NCBI GenBank assembly: GCA_028719205.1
Contig: JAQUKH010000029.1
Location: 1 to 32,287 of the forward strand
Reading direction: 5' to 3'
From: a bacterium
Lineage (GTDB): Bacteria; JACRDZ01; JAQUKH01
Length of the DNA stretch: 32,287 nucleotides
The position numbers were made by a program, and so were the translations under genes. The notes beneath the pieces were generated by a model. It ran no database searches. It was not told the origin of the DNA and worked only from the letters and a program-made list of their open reading frames with translations. The number at the start of each line of letters is the position of its first letter. Within the stretch, counting starts at the first letter, position 1. Positions 17,937 through 25,301 of the stretch are shown piece by piece.

Positions 17937-18727
17937 TTTTCCAACACCAATTTCACGTAATAATAAAAAATGGGTATAGTAAAAAACAGGCTGTCAAACC
18001 TGTCTAAAACACCGCCATGCCCGGGTAATAAATTTCCGGAATCTTTTATACCGGCCTTTCGTTTTAAAGCCGATTCAAAAAGATCGCCTGTCTGGGCTAC
18101 AATGCTGAAAATGATACCTATGAGAAAACATTGCGGCAAAGCCAGTGTTGGAATAAAAGTCATTTTAGCCAACAGGGTAACTAAAACAGCGCCGATAATT
18201 CCCGCGACAGCTCCTTCTTTTGTTTTTTTCGGGCTTATGCCGGGAGCTAATTTATGCTTGCCGAAATTCACGCCTATGAAATATGCCGAAGTATCGGTAA
18301 CCCAGACTAACAGAAAAATAAAAAAAACATATTTAGCGCCAAGGCCTTCAATATTCCTTAAAAAAATAAGATGCAGGAAAAAATAAGTTATATAAATATT
18401 TCCGAGGCTAGCCAGTAAAAAATATTTTTTATTGATCTTATTATAATACAAAACCCATATCGCGCCGATCACGGCGAGGAGCGACAGGAAAATAATATTA
18501 AAATATTTAAAAGTATTCATTAACGCGAAAGAGCATAAAATGAATGAAAAAACGGTAAAAATAATAAAATCGAATTTTATCGGGAGCTTTACCATAAGAT
18601 AATATTCTCTCATAGCTAAAATAACTATTATCCACGCCAGGACGGAAAGTAATAACGGGCTATAAAAAATTATTGCCGTAATGATAGGAATAGCGATCAT
18701 TCCTGTGATTATTCGTTCTCTGAGCAT
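17933..18727 (-). CDS. cdsA: Phosphatidate cytidylyltransferase CdsA
   Basis: CdsA makes CDP-diacylglycerol, the precursor of phosphatidylglycerol and phosphatidylethanolamine. The 264-residue protein has about eight hydrophobic segments. The C-terminal signature is visible as ISPKKTKEGAVAG and then GHGGVLDRFDSLFFT. Length is typical. It overlaps the uppS 3' end by 19 bases and dxr by 4, so the set is translated as a tight operon. Confidence 0.96.
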   Translation of the reverse strand: MLRERIITGMIAIPIITAIIFYSPLLLSVLAWIIVILAMREYYLMVKLPIKFDFIIFTVFSFILCSFALMNTFKYFNIIFLSLLAVIGAIWVLYYNKINKKYFLLASLGNIYITYFFLHLIFLRNIEGLGAKYVFFIFLLVWVTDTSAYFIGVNFGKHKLAPGISPKKTKEGAVAGIIGAVLVTLLAKMTFIPTLALPQCFLIGIIFSIVAQTGDLFESALKRKAGIKDSGNLLPGHGGVLDRFDSLFFTIPIFYYYVKLVLEK

Positions 18728-19473
18728 TCTTCTCCCTCATGTATTTTTCCAAAACGGCGTTTTCTTTTCTGGTAGTCCAGGATGGCTTTAAGTAAATGGA
18801 TCTTCCTGAAGTCAGGCCAGAGAATATCCGTGATCCATAATTCAGTGTACGCGAGCTGCCAGAGCATAAAATTACTTAGTCTGTATTCGCCGCTGGTCCG
18901 GATCAAAAGATCCGGCTCCGGAAGCCCTGAAGTATAAAGAAAACTGCTGAAACTTTCTTCGTCAAATTCTTTTAAATTGAGGCCTGAAGACTCATATTTT
19001 TCGATAATTTTTCTGACAGCCTCCAGTATGTCAACCCGCCCGCTGTAATTAAGCGCGAGATTAAGTATAAGTCCCGTATTATTTTTTGTTTTATCAATGG
19101 CATTGTATATTTCCTGCTGGGCGAACAGGGGCAACTCCTGAATACGGCCGATAGCCATGACTTTTACATTTTTTCTCTGAAGTTCGTTTATTTCATTTCT
19201 TAAAAAAATTTTTAATAATTTCATTAAGGAGTTAATCTCGATTTTTGGCCTGTGCCAATTTTCAACAGAGAAGGCATAGAGGGTTAATGCCTGTATGCCG
19301 ATATCCGAGCACATGGTAATAATATCTTTTATAGCCTCAATGCCTGCTTTATGCCCCATGACACGGAGCAAACCCTGTTGTTTGGCCCATCTGCCGTTGC
19401 CATCCATAATGATAGCGATATGCCGCGGCATTTTTTCCGGATTAATAAGTTTTAACAGATCTTCTTCTTTCAT
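18709..19473 (-). CDS. uppS: Undecaprenyl (isoprenyl) diphosphate synthase
   Basis: The 254-residue protein is a cis-prenyltransferase that builds the C55 lipid carrier for peptidoglycan and surface glycans. Motifs are IIMDGNGRWAKQQG at the N-terminus with the catalytic Asp, ALTLYAFSVENW, and the C-terminal PEPDLLIRTSGEYRLSNFML and ELWITDILWPDF. All are in normal order and length. It sits between frr and cdsA in the conserved cluster. Confidence 0.97.
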   Translation of the reverse strand: MKEEDLLKLINPEKMPRHIAIIMDGNGRWAKQQGLLRVMGHKAGIEAIKDIITMCSDIGIQALTLYAFSVENWHRPKIEINSLMKLLKIFLRNEINELQRKNVKVMAIGRIQELPLFAQQEIYNAIDKTKNNTGLILNLALNYSGRVDILEAVRKIIEKYESSGLNLKEFDEESFSSFLYTSGLPEPDLLIRTSGEYRLSNFMLWQLAYTELWITDILWPDFRKIHLLKAILDYQKRKRRFGKIHEGEECSENE

Positions 19474-19495
19474 CAGACTTGAAAACAGTAGGTAA

Positions 19496-20056
19496 TTAGA
19501 ATTCCAATACTTCTTTCTCTTTGATTTGCAGTAGCTGGTCGATCTTTACAATAAAATTATCGGTTGTTTTTTGGATTTTCTCCTGGTCCCGTTTCAGGTC
19601 ATCTTCCGATATTTCATGGCTTTTTTCCGCGCTTTTTAGTTTTTCAATAGCATCCCTGCGGATATTTCGAATAGTTACCTTAGAATCTTCAGATATTTTT
19701 TTCACATGTTTAACCAGTTCTTTTCTCCTCTCCTCGGTTAAAGGAGGAAGATTTAATCTGATATTTTGTCCGTCAACTACCGGATTTATCCCGATGTCGG
19801 ATTTGTTGATCGCTTTTTCTATTTCCTGGATAGCTGCCTTATCCCAGACTTGAATAAGTATCAGCCTTGGTTCAGGAATACTTAAGGACGCGATCTGTTT
19901 TAAAGGAGTAGGGGTTCCATAATAATCTACCATTATTCCGTCAAGGATCGCGGTAGAAGCGCGTCCGGTCCTTATGGATGCTATCTCTCTGCGAAACACT
20001 TCAATCGTCTTATTCATATGATTTTCCATGTCCTGATAAACTAATTTTACATCCAT
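19496..20056 (-). CDS. frr: Ribosome recycling factor
   Basis: RRF, with EF-G, splits the post-termination ribosome. The 186-residue protein has the typical start with MNKTIEVFRREIASIRTGRAS, then PLKQIASLSIPEPR, NLPPLTEERRKELVK and RNIRRDAIEKL. An AGGAGATAAATC ribosome site precedes the ATG. It follows pyrH as in most bacteria, but here a palindromic repeat fills the 60-base gap. Confidence 0.97.
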   Translation of the reverse strand: MDVKLVYQDMENHMNKTIEVFRREIASIRTGRASTAILDGIMVDYYGTPTPLKQIASLSIPEPRLILIQVWDKAAIQEIEKAINKSDIGINPVVDGQNIRLNLPPLTEERRKELVKHVKKISEDSKVTIRNIRRDAIEKLKSAEKSHEISEDDLKRDQEKIQKTTDNFIVKIDQLLQIKEKEVLEF

Positions 20057-20069
20057 GATTTATCTCCTG

Positions 20070-20113
20070 ACCACCCCTTAATCCCCTCCTTGCCAAGGAG
20101 GGGACGGGGGAGG
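20070..20113. repeat. C-rich palindromic repeat in the pyrH-frr gap (family A, copy 2)
   Basis: The core 20083-20103 has 10-bp arms CCCCTCCTTG and CAAGGAGGGG around one base. C-rich and G-rich flanks (CCACCCCTTA and ACGGGGGAGG) extend the pairing. It occupies most of the gap between two co-transcribed essential genes, so it must be transcribed. It resembles the copies at 490-594 and 27996-28069 in architecture. Confidence 0.8.
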
Positions 20114-20116
20114 TAT

Positions 20117-20839
20117 TTATTTAACGGTGGTTCCTACTTTTTCTCCCTGAATTATTCTTTTTATCACGTCTTTTTCATTCATATTAAAAACATTAATAGG
20201 TATTTTATTATCCATACAAAGCGTTATTGCCGTGCTGTCCATGACTTTCAGCTTCTTTTTAATAACGTCGATATATGACAATTCATCAAATTTTACCGCG
20301 TCCGGGTTTGTCATAGGGTCATCGCTGTAAATACCGTCGACCTTGGTGGCCTTAAGTATAACATCGGCGCAAGTTTCAGCCGCGCGCAAAGCGGCAGTAG
20401 TATCAGTAGTGAAATAAGGATTGCCTGTTCCGCCCGCGAATATCACAATACGGCCTTTTTCGAGGTGCCTGATAGCCCTTCGCCTTATATAAGGCTCCGC
20501 GATACGGGGCATTTCGATCGCTGTCATTACCCGGGTGAAAGTTCCGATGTTTTCTAACGCGCTTTGAAGCGCCATCGCGTTTATTACCGTGGCGAGCATT
20601 CCCATATAATCGGCGGAGGTCCTGTCCATACCGTTTTTTGTGGCAGGCGCGCCCCTGAAAATATTGCCTCCTCCTATGACGATCGCGATTTCCACTTTCA
20701 AGGATTTAACATCTTTTATCATTTTCGCGACTTTTTCTATTACATCAAAGTCTATCCCGTTTCCCTGCGCGGGGCATAGTGATTCACCGCTTAGTTTGAT
20801 AAGTATTCTTTTGTAAATAGGTTTAATAGTATTAGGCAT
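20117..20839 (-). CDS. pyrH: UMP kinase
   Basis: The 240-residue protein phosphorylates UMP to UDP. The amino-acid-kinase fold motifs are [11 protein letters not shown] at the start, [11 protein letters not shown], the [12 protein letters not shown] segment, and [20 protein letters not shown]. Length is typical. It lies between tsf and frr in the conserved order. A GTCAC/GTGAC repeat separates it from tsf. Confidence 0.97.
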   Translation of the reverse strand: MPNTIKPIYKRILIKLSGESLCPAQGNGIDFDVIEKVAKMIKDVKSLKVEIAIVIGGGNIFRGAPATKNGMDRTSADYMGMLATVINAMALQSALENIGTFTRVMTAIEMPRIAEPYIRRRAIRHLEKGRIVIFAGGTGNPYFTTDTTAALRAAETCADVILKATKVDGIYSDDPMTNPDAVKFDELSYIDVIKKKLKVMDSTAITLCMDNKIPINVFNMNEKDVIKRIIQGEKVGTTVK

Positions 20840-20861
20840 ATTTTAACTCCAATTTAAAAAT

Positions 20862-20945
20862 AAGTCACAAGTTATAAGTCACAACGTCACAAGTAAATAC
20901 AAATTTATTTAACTGGTGACTTGGTGACTTTGTGACTGGCGACTT
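20862..20945. repeat. GTCAC/GTGAC tandem-inverted repeat (family C)
   Basis: The left half carries three GTCAC units (within AAGTCACAAG and similar) and the right half three GTGAC units. An AT-rich tip with AAATACAAATTTATTT joins them, so the whole can fold into a long hairpin. It lies between tsf and pyrH within one operon. It is unlike the C-rich family A in sequence. Confidence 0.8.
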
Positions 20946-20946
20946 T

Positions 20947-21540
20947 TTATTCCCCCAGTTTGAAACGGATAAATCTCCGTATAATGATATTTTCCCCTAA
21001 TTTTGCGATCCGTTCCGTTAAAATATTGTTGATCGAGACTTCCGGTGTCTTTACAAAAGGCTGTTCCATAAGGCAAATTTCAGCGCAATATTTATCAATT
21101 TTTCCCGGCAGGATTTTTTCAATAATATTATCGGGCTTTTTTTGTTCCTTTAACTGGAACGCGAAAATCTCTTTTTCTTTTTCCAGTACTTCCGGCGGGA
21201 TCTCTTCTCTTCTGACATATAAAGGATTAGCGGCCGCGATATGCATGGCGATATCTTTTGCGAGTGACTGGAAATCATTTGTTTTCGCGACAAAATCCGT
21301 TTCGCAGCTTATTTCCAATAAAACTCCGAGTTTCGCTCCCGGGTGGATATATGAGACAATGGTACCTTCTTTAGTAGCTCTTCCTGATTTTTGCATCGCG
21401 GTATCTATACCTTTTTTTCTCAATATTTCAACTGCTTTTTCCATTACACCATTTGCTTCTTCAAGCGCTTTTTTACAGAGCATCATGCCGGCCCCTGTTT
21501 TTTTCCTTAACTCATTTACATCACAAGCCTTAATTTCCAT
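20947..21540 (-). CDS. tsf: Elongation factor Ts
   Basis: EF-Ts exchanges GDP on EF-Tu. The start at 21540 gives MEIKACDVNELRKKTGAGMM, the normal N-terminus, with a strong AGGAGG site upstream; a longer in-frame start at 21624 is rejected. The 197-residue length is that of short EF-Ts forms. Family motifs TGAGMMLCKKAL and a following TDFVAKTNDF are present. It is the first gene of the operon here. rpsB, which precedes tsf in most bacteria, is not upstream. Confidence 0.96.
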   Translation of the reverse strand: MEIKACDVNELRKKTGAGMMLCKKALEEANGVMEKAVEILRKKGIDTAMQKSGRATKEGTIVSYIHPGAKLGVLLEISCETDFVAKTNDFQSLAKDIAMHIAAANPLYVRREEIPPEVLEKEKEIFAFQLKEQKKPDNIIEKILPGKIDKYCAEICLMEQPFVKTPEVSINNILTERIAKLGENIIIRRFIRFKLGE

Positions 21541-21610
21541 ATTTCCTCCTTCAATGAGAACATTATTTATGAAGCACAAAGTGCGCATAGAAATAATAGT
21601 ACGAATTGAA

Positions 21611-21629
21611 CCCCGATGCAACATCGGGG
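21611..21629. repeat. CCCCGATG palindrome in the tsf leader (family D, copy 1)
   Basis: CCCCGATG and CATCGGGG flank a CAA loop. On the minus strand the element continues GGGGTTCAATTC, and the same palindrome plus TTCAATTC occurs upstream of gvpA at 24928-24954. It lies in the transcribed leader of tsf. Confidence 0.75.
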
Positions 21630-21685
21630 TAAATTCAATCTACGACTAAAATCTCCTTATCATTTAATAAGTTATGATTTCATAT

Positions 21686-21713
21686 ATTTTATCAAAATTT
21701 TGGTTTTTGTCAA
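21686..21713 (-). promoter_or_regulatory. Sigma-70-type promoter for the tsf operon
   Basis: On the minus strand there is a perfect -35 TTGACA (21708-21713), a 16-base spacer and a -10 TAAAAT (21686-21691). Transcription would start near 21680 and give a leader of about 140 bases containing the family D palindrome. Confidence 0.7.
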
Positions 21714-21790
21714 TTTATGAATAAAAAAATGTTGGATCCGCTATTTGGAAAAATATTTCTAAGAGATTAGCTGTATTATTTGGAATATTT

Positions 21791-21798
21791 GGTATAAT
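21791..21798 (+). promoter_or_regulatory. Extended -10 promoter element for the XRE-cupin gene
   Basis: TATAAT at 21793-21798 is preceded by TGG, making an extended -10 (TGnTATAAT). No good -35 is visible, as is common for extended -10 promoters. The start codon lies about 48 bases downstream. Confidence 0.5.
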
Positions 21799-21845
21799 AT
21801 AATATATGTAAATATTTGAGATTAAAATGATTATTTAAAAATAAA

Positions 21846-22391
21846 ATGAAAATAGGATATAGAATAAAAAAATTACGAACGCAGCAAAAAATTACCCTGA
21901 AGGAATTGGGAGAGAAAACAGGCTTGACTACAAGTTTTCTTTCACAGTTAGAAAGAGATCTGACCTCACCTTCGTTTACTTCATTAGGAAAAATTGCCGA
22001 GGCTTTAAATACAACAATGATTTATTTTTTCGAGGGGGAAGAACATAAAAAATGGGTGATAGTTAAAAGAGGAACAGTAAAAAGGCCAATTGATAAAAAA
22101 AAGAAATTGTTTTGTGAAACACTGGCCTCAGGGTTTTTGAATGTAAAAATGCAGCCTCATATTTTTACTATAGGAAAAGGAGGTGAACTTGCTAAAGAGT
22201 TGATTTATCCGGAAGGGGAGGGCTTTGGGATGGTCCTTAAGGGCAGGTTGGATTTGGCTTGTTCTGATGAAAAATTAGTTTTGGATGAAGGTGATAGTAT
22301 TTATTGTAATTCTATCCGCCGGCTTCAGAAGGTGACAAATATTGGAGATAAAGATGCTGAACTTCTTTGGATAATTTTTAGAACAGGATAA
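21846..22391 (+). CDS. XRE-family regulator with C-terminal cupin domain
   Basis: The 181-residue protein has an N-terminal HTH_3 domain, residues about 5-60, with RIKKLRTQQKITLKELGEKT and FLSQLERDLTSPSFTSLGKIA. The C-terminal half, about 90-181, reads as a cupin barrel with ELIYPEGEGFGMVLKGRLDL and LDEGDSIYC. This architecture is that of PuuR/SutR-type repressors that sense a small molecule. It is the first of four regulator genes upstream of the gas vesicle operon. No strong ribosome site is visible. Ligand is unknown. Confidence 0.9.
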   Translation: MKIGYRIKKLRTQQKITLKELGEKTGLTTSFLSQLERDLTSPSFTSLGKIAEALNTTMIYFFEGEEHKKWVIVKRGTVKRPIDKKKKLFCETLASGFLNVKMQPHIFTIGKGGELAKELIYPEGEGFGMVLKGRLDLACSDEKLVLDEGDSIYCNSIRRLQKVTNIGDKDAELLWIIFRTG

Positions 22392-22422
22392 ATTATTTTT
22401 TTTAGGAGGTAAAAATTAAAAG

Positions 22423-22818
22423 ATGGAAGAAAATAAAAATTTTGAAAATAGGAGGGACCAACGCAGTGGAAAAAATTTATTTATTTTTTATAAGTTAAAA
22501 TCCGATACTCCAGATAAATCCATGGCAATCACCTGTAACATAAGCGGTAACGGTTTGATGTTTGAGACGGAAAGGGATATATTCAAGGACGAGATAATAG
22601 ACCTTGAAATTTATCAGCCTTTTAATCAATGTAAAAGCATATATTTATCTATTCCTGTAAAATCAAAGGTAGCCTGGATTGAAAAAATATGTAAAAATAA
22701 TTTTCATGAAGGAGAAAATAAATTTAAGGTTGGTATGGAGTTCATAGAAATTAATAAGGAAGACAGAAAGAAAATAGTCAAATATATAGAAAAAAATAAT
22801 TCTTATAAAAGGCCGTAA
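22423..22818 (+). CDS. PilZ-domain protein
   Basis: The 131-residue product consists mostly of one PilZ domain. The c-di-GMP-binding signature is present as RRDQR at about residues 10-14 and NISGNG (N-x-S-x-x-G) near residue 40. PilZ proteins act as c-di-GMP effectors in motility, surface growth and secretion. A TTAGGAGGT ribosome site precedes the start, and only 31 bases separate it from the XRE-cupin gene, so the two probably form one transcript. Its closeness to gas vesicle genes suggests, as inference, a link between c-di-GMP and buoyancy. Confidence 0.82.
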   Translation: MEENKNFENRRDQRSGKNLFIFYKLKSDTPDKSMAITCNISGNGLMFETERDIFKDEIIDLEIYQPFNQCKSIYLSIPVKSKVAWIEKICKNNFHEGENKFKVGMEFIEINKEDRKKIVKYIEKNNSYKRP

Positions 22819-22845
22819 TTTTTTTTGTCTGTTAAGTTAAGCCAT

Positions 22846-22890
22846 ACTTAATATTTATAACATGGACTTAATATATAGTATACTGTTAAT
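22846..22890 (+). promoter_or_regulatory. Putative promoter with paired direct repeats before the MEDS regulator
   Basis: ACTTAATAT occurs at 22846-22854 and again at 22866-22874, exactly 20 bases apart, about two helical turns. A -10-like TATACT (in TAGTATACTG) follows at about 22880. The layout resembles an activator-dependent promoter, with no good -35. Gap 22819-23043 holds no gene. Confidence 0.4.
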
Positions 22891-23043
22891 GTAAATAAGG
22901 CTTCCGCACTCAGGGATCTGGAACTTTTGAGAAAACCGTTTCATCCCTCCGGTTTTTTTGAAAATGGCCGTGTTACCGGTATTTCTGGGTGTGGGAGGTT
23001 TTATACTATCTTGAATTTATTGAAAAAATACCTGGGAGTTATA

Positions 23044-24483
23044 ATGGAAAATAGAAACAAAAATAGAAATAGAAAAAGTGGCGTTGAAATTATCGGGGAT
23101 CTTTCATGGGGAACACATCTCTGCCAATTTTACCGGACCAGGGAAGATTTAATTGAAGTACTGGTTCCTTATTTTAAGGCGGGATTGGAAAATAATGAAT
23201 TCTGTATATGGATTATTTCCGAACCTTTAGGAGTTGAAGAAGCAAAAGAAGCCCTGCGGAAAGAAATAGTGAAATTAGATGACTATTTTAGAAAAGGACA
23301 GATTGAGATATTAGATGTTGTTCAATGGTATGAAGAATCAGGAAGATTCAGCATGGATCTGGTATTAAAGAAGTGGGTAGAAAAAGAACATCAGGCTATA
23401 GAAAGAGGATTTAATGGTGTTCGTGCCAGTGGAGATACCTTTTGGTTAGGAAAAAACAATTGGCCTGATTTCATGAATTATGAAAAAAATGTAAATTATG
23501 TAATTGATAACTTTAAACTTATTGCTATTTGTACATATTCTCTTGATAAATACAGAAATGAAGAAATTATAGATGTAGTTGCAAACCATCAATTTGCCAT
23601 TATTAAAGAGGATGACAAATGGAGACGCGTTGAAGTTTCAGAGTTCAAAAAAACAGAAGAAAAAGTCCAGAAACTAAACAAATTTTTAAATAATATATTA
23701 GAATCATTTAGTTATCCCCTTTATGTAATAAATGCTGATGATTACATTATCCAGGCAGCAAATGAAGTTTCCGGTATGGCAAACTTATCGGAAAGTCAGA
23801 CCTGTTACGCGGTACTTCATAAGCGTAAAAAGCCCTGCAGTGGTGAACTTTGCCCGCTTGAAAAAGTAAAGAAAACCAAAAAAAATATAGTTATAGAGCA
23901 TACTCATTATGATGGGGATGGAAATGCAAAGTTTGTAGAAATTCACGGTTCTCCCATATTTGATGACAAAGGTAATGTAAAGCAAATGATAAACTACGTT
24001 AAGGATATAACCCCCCATAAAATAGTGTTAAATTCCCTGAAAGAGTCTAAAGAGGAACTGCAGAACCAGAAATTGGCTTTAGAACAAAAAGACCTGGCAC
24101 TAAAGGAAATGATAGAACATATTGAGAGGACAAAAAATAAATTAAAAGAAAATATTTCAATCAACATGAATGAAACAATATTGCCGGCTTTAGAGAAGTT
24201 TAAAATGAAAGGTGTATCTTCCGATCACGTTGACCTGCTTCATCGTTATATGGATGAATTAACATCTTCATTTGGCTCTAAAATAACACAAAAAAGTTTC
24301 AAGTTGACACCGAGAGAAGTTGAAATTTGTAATATGATAAAAAACGGTTTTAGTAATAAAGAAATCTCCGATTTCCTGAATATATCCCTCCAGACGGTTG
24401 AAATGCACCGCAAGAATATAAGAAAAAAATTAAACATATCTAATAAAGATATTAATTTATCCTCGTATCTGCATGAAATCTAA
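23044..24483 (+). CDS. MEDS-PAS-LuxR sensory transcription regulator
   Basis: I take the ATG at 23044, which has GGGAG upstream; an upstream in-frame TTG has no support. The 479-residue protein starts with a MEDS/DcmR-type sensory domain at about 15-190, seen in SWGTHLCQFYRTREDLIEVL and FCIWIISEP. A PAS domain follows at about 210-335, with a Cys set in KKPCSGELCPLEKV and the end FDDKGNVKQMINYVKDIT. A coiled linker leads to a LuxR-type HTH at about 420-475 with LTPREVEICNMIKNGFSNKEI. MEDS domains are linked to hydrocarbon or one-carbon sensing in methanogens and methylotrophs. The Cys cluster may bind a metal or heme, which is inference. It could control the gas vesicle operon downstream. Confidence 0.88.
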   Translation: MENRNKNRNRKSGVEIIGDLSWGTHLCQFYRTREDLIEVLVPYFKAGLENNEFCIWIISEPLGVEEAKEALRKEIVKLDDYFRKGQIEILDVVQWYEESGRFSMDLVLKKWVEKEHQAIERGFNGVRASGDTFWLGKNNWPDFMNYEKNVNYVIDNFKLIAICTYSLDKYRNEEIIDVVANHQFAIIKEDDKWRRVEVSEFKKTEEKVQKLNKFLNNILESFSYPLYVINADDYIIQAANEVSGMANLSESQTCYAVLHKRKKPCSGELCPLEKVKKTKKNIVIEHTHYDGDGNAKFVEIHGSPIFDDKGNVKQMINYVKDITPHKIVLNSLKESKEELQNQKLALEQKDLALKEMIEHIERTKNKLKENISINMNETILPALEKFKMKGVSSDHVDLLHRYMDELTSSFGSKITQKSFKLTPREVEICNMIKNGFSNKEISDFLNISLQTVEMHRKNIRKKLNISNKDINLSSYLHEI

Positions 24484-24536
24484 TTCATAAAATCAGAAGC
24501 TGTTTTACAAACCTTCCTTGATTTGTTTTATTTGGT

Positions 24537-24553
24537 GGGTATTTTTTATACCC
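24537..24553. other. GGGTAT-TTTTT-ATACCC hairpin
   Basis: A perfect 6-bp stem around five T residues, 54 bases after the MEDS-PAS-LuxR stop. It could be a weak transcript end or an operator. The lack of a following T-run argues against an intrinsic terminator on the plus strand. Confidence 0.35.
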
Positions 24554-24675
24554 TGTATCTACCTGTTAAGTTCCCGTTGACCATTTTACCCCGATGTATT
24601 AATCTTGACATCAGAAAAAGTTGTCGTATGTCGTACGCTTATCAATTTGATAGGAGCTATTTGGGAATCGATAAA

Positions 24676-24921
24676 ATGGAAAGAAGAAAAAAAATGATCG
24701 GGACAAGTAATATAATAGAGAAAACAGGAATATCCGCTGAAAGGCTGAGATACTGGGAGAGGCTTGGTATTGTTAAACCGGTGTATGTCCAATGCGGGAA
24801 GAGAAAATTTAGAAGATATTCAGAAGAGGATATCCATAGGGCTGTTTTAGTTAAAGTGTTAGTGGATACTGAGAAGTATTCTCTCGAGGGTGCGGTAAAA
24901 AAATTGGATGAAGAAAAATAA
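24676..24921 (+). CDS. Short MerR-type DNA-binding protein
   Basis: The 81-residue form from ATG 24676 is a MerR winged helix alone: NIIEKTGISAERLRYWERLGIV, then GKRKFRRYSEEDIHRAVLVKVLV. There is no effector domain. The start is uncertain; ATG 24694 and upstream ATG 24628 share the frame, and the longest frame (from 24523) has no good ribosome site. It ends 101 bases before gvpA and points towards it, so it is the best candidate for a local gas vesicle regulator. Confidence 0.8.
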   Translation: MERRKKMIGTSNIIEKTGISAERLRYWERLGIVKPVYVQCGKRKFRRYSEEDIHRAVLVKVLVDTEKYSLEGAVKKLDEEK

Positions 24922-24927
24922 ATTTGG

Positions 24928-25006
24928 CCCCGATGTGACATCGGGGTTCAATTCATAGACGGGTTTCGTCCTACGATCCCGAAATCGGGATCGTCTATTC
25001 ATTGAA
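24928..25006. repeat. Nested palindromes upstream of gvpA (family D, copy 2)
   Basis: CCCCGATGT-G-ACATCGGGG at 24928-24946 is a perfect 9-bp inverted repeat. A second perfect one, ACGATCCCGA-AA-TCGGGATCGT, is at 24973-24994. The flanks TTCAATTCATAGACG and CGTCTATTCATTGAA are complementary at 13 of 15 positions, so the second hairpin is nested in a longer one. The first palindrome also occurs in the tsf leader (21611-21629). Confidence 0.85.
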
Positions 25007-25007
25007 A

Positions 25008-25017
25008 AAGGAGGTGA
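25008..25017 (+). promoter_or_regulatory. Near-perfect ribosome binding site of gvpA
   Basis: AAGGAGGTGA is fully complementary to the usual 16S 3' end, 5 bases before the gvpA ATG at 25023. It is the strongest ribosome site in the window, as expected for the main shell protein. It decides the gvpA start over an in-frame ATG at 25002. Confidence 0.85.
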
Positions 25018-25022
25018 TTAAC

Positions 25023-25229
25023 ATGGCAGTAGAAAAAACAATAGGTTCAAGTTCGTTGGTAGAGGTTATCGACAGAATATTGGATAAAGGAGTAGTGGTC
25101 GACGCTTGGGTAAGAGTATCTTTAGTTGGTATTGAAATCCTCGCGGTTGAAGCCAGAGTTGTAGTAGCGTCAGTTGAGACTTATTTGAAGTATGCTGAGG
25201 CTATCGGCTTGACAGCGACAGCAGCCTAA
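25023..25229 (+). CDS. gvpA: Gas vesicle shell protein GvpA
   Basis: GvpA is the small hydrophobic subunit whose ribs form the gas vesicle wall. The 68-residue product matches the family in length and sequence: [31 protein letters not shown], with the helix-strand-strand-helix pattern, then [20 protein letters not shown]. It is the first gene of the cluster. The start at 25023 follows a near-perfect ribosome site; an upstream in-frame ATG at 25002 would add MKKEVIN, which the family lacks. A GNRA hairpin spans its stop codon. Confidence 0.98.
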   Translation: MAVEKTIGSSSLVEVIDRILDKGVVVDAWVRVSLVGIEILAVEARVVVASVETYLKYAEAIGLTATAA

Positions 25230-25239
25230 GCGATTAGGC
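25224..25239 (+). other. GNRA-tetraloop hairpin across the gvpA stop codon
   Basis: GCCTAA at 25224-25229, loop GCGA, TTAGGC at 25234-25239: a perfect 6-bp stem with a GNRA loop. The TAA is the gvpA stop. No T-run follows, so it could act as an RNA stabiliser or pause site rather than a terminator. Confidence 0.6.
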
Positions 25240-25301
25240 AGTGAATTAAAGGGCTTCTTGCCGGATTATCCCCCGCTACTGAAGGCGTGGCATAGTTCGC
25301 C

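Larger units (their letters stand above)
21541..21845. other. 305-base divergent intergenic region between tsf and the XRE gene
   Basis: This stretch has no gene that I can support. It holds the tsf leader and promoter, one family D palindrome, a small GCAC-AAA-GTGC hairpin near 21578-21590, and the promoter of the XRE-cupin gene. ATTTGGAA occurs twice (about 21753 and 21779), and might be an operator. No trace of rpsB is seen. Confidence 0.6.

Noticed and set aside
21541-21624. N-terminal extension of EF-Ts
   Set aside because: The strong AGGAGG site and the standard MEIKACDVNELRKKTG start place the gene start at 21540.
20960-21649. Long plus-strand open frame opposite tsf
   Set aside because: tsf is certain on the other strand; the product shows antisense-type composition and no motif.
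22890-23043. c-di-GMP riboswitch or remnant gene before the MEDS regulator
   Set aside because: The GEMM-type conserved segments are not present, and the frame from TTG 22927 has no ribosome site or recognisable product. A small AAAACCG/CGGTTTT stem alone is not enough.
24922-25022. Sigma-54 or classic sigma-70 promoter of gvpA
   Set aside because: I found no GG-N10-GC pair or convincing -35/-10 pair in this stretch; the start may depend on the MerR-type protein or read through from upstream.
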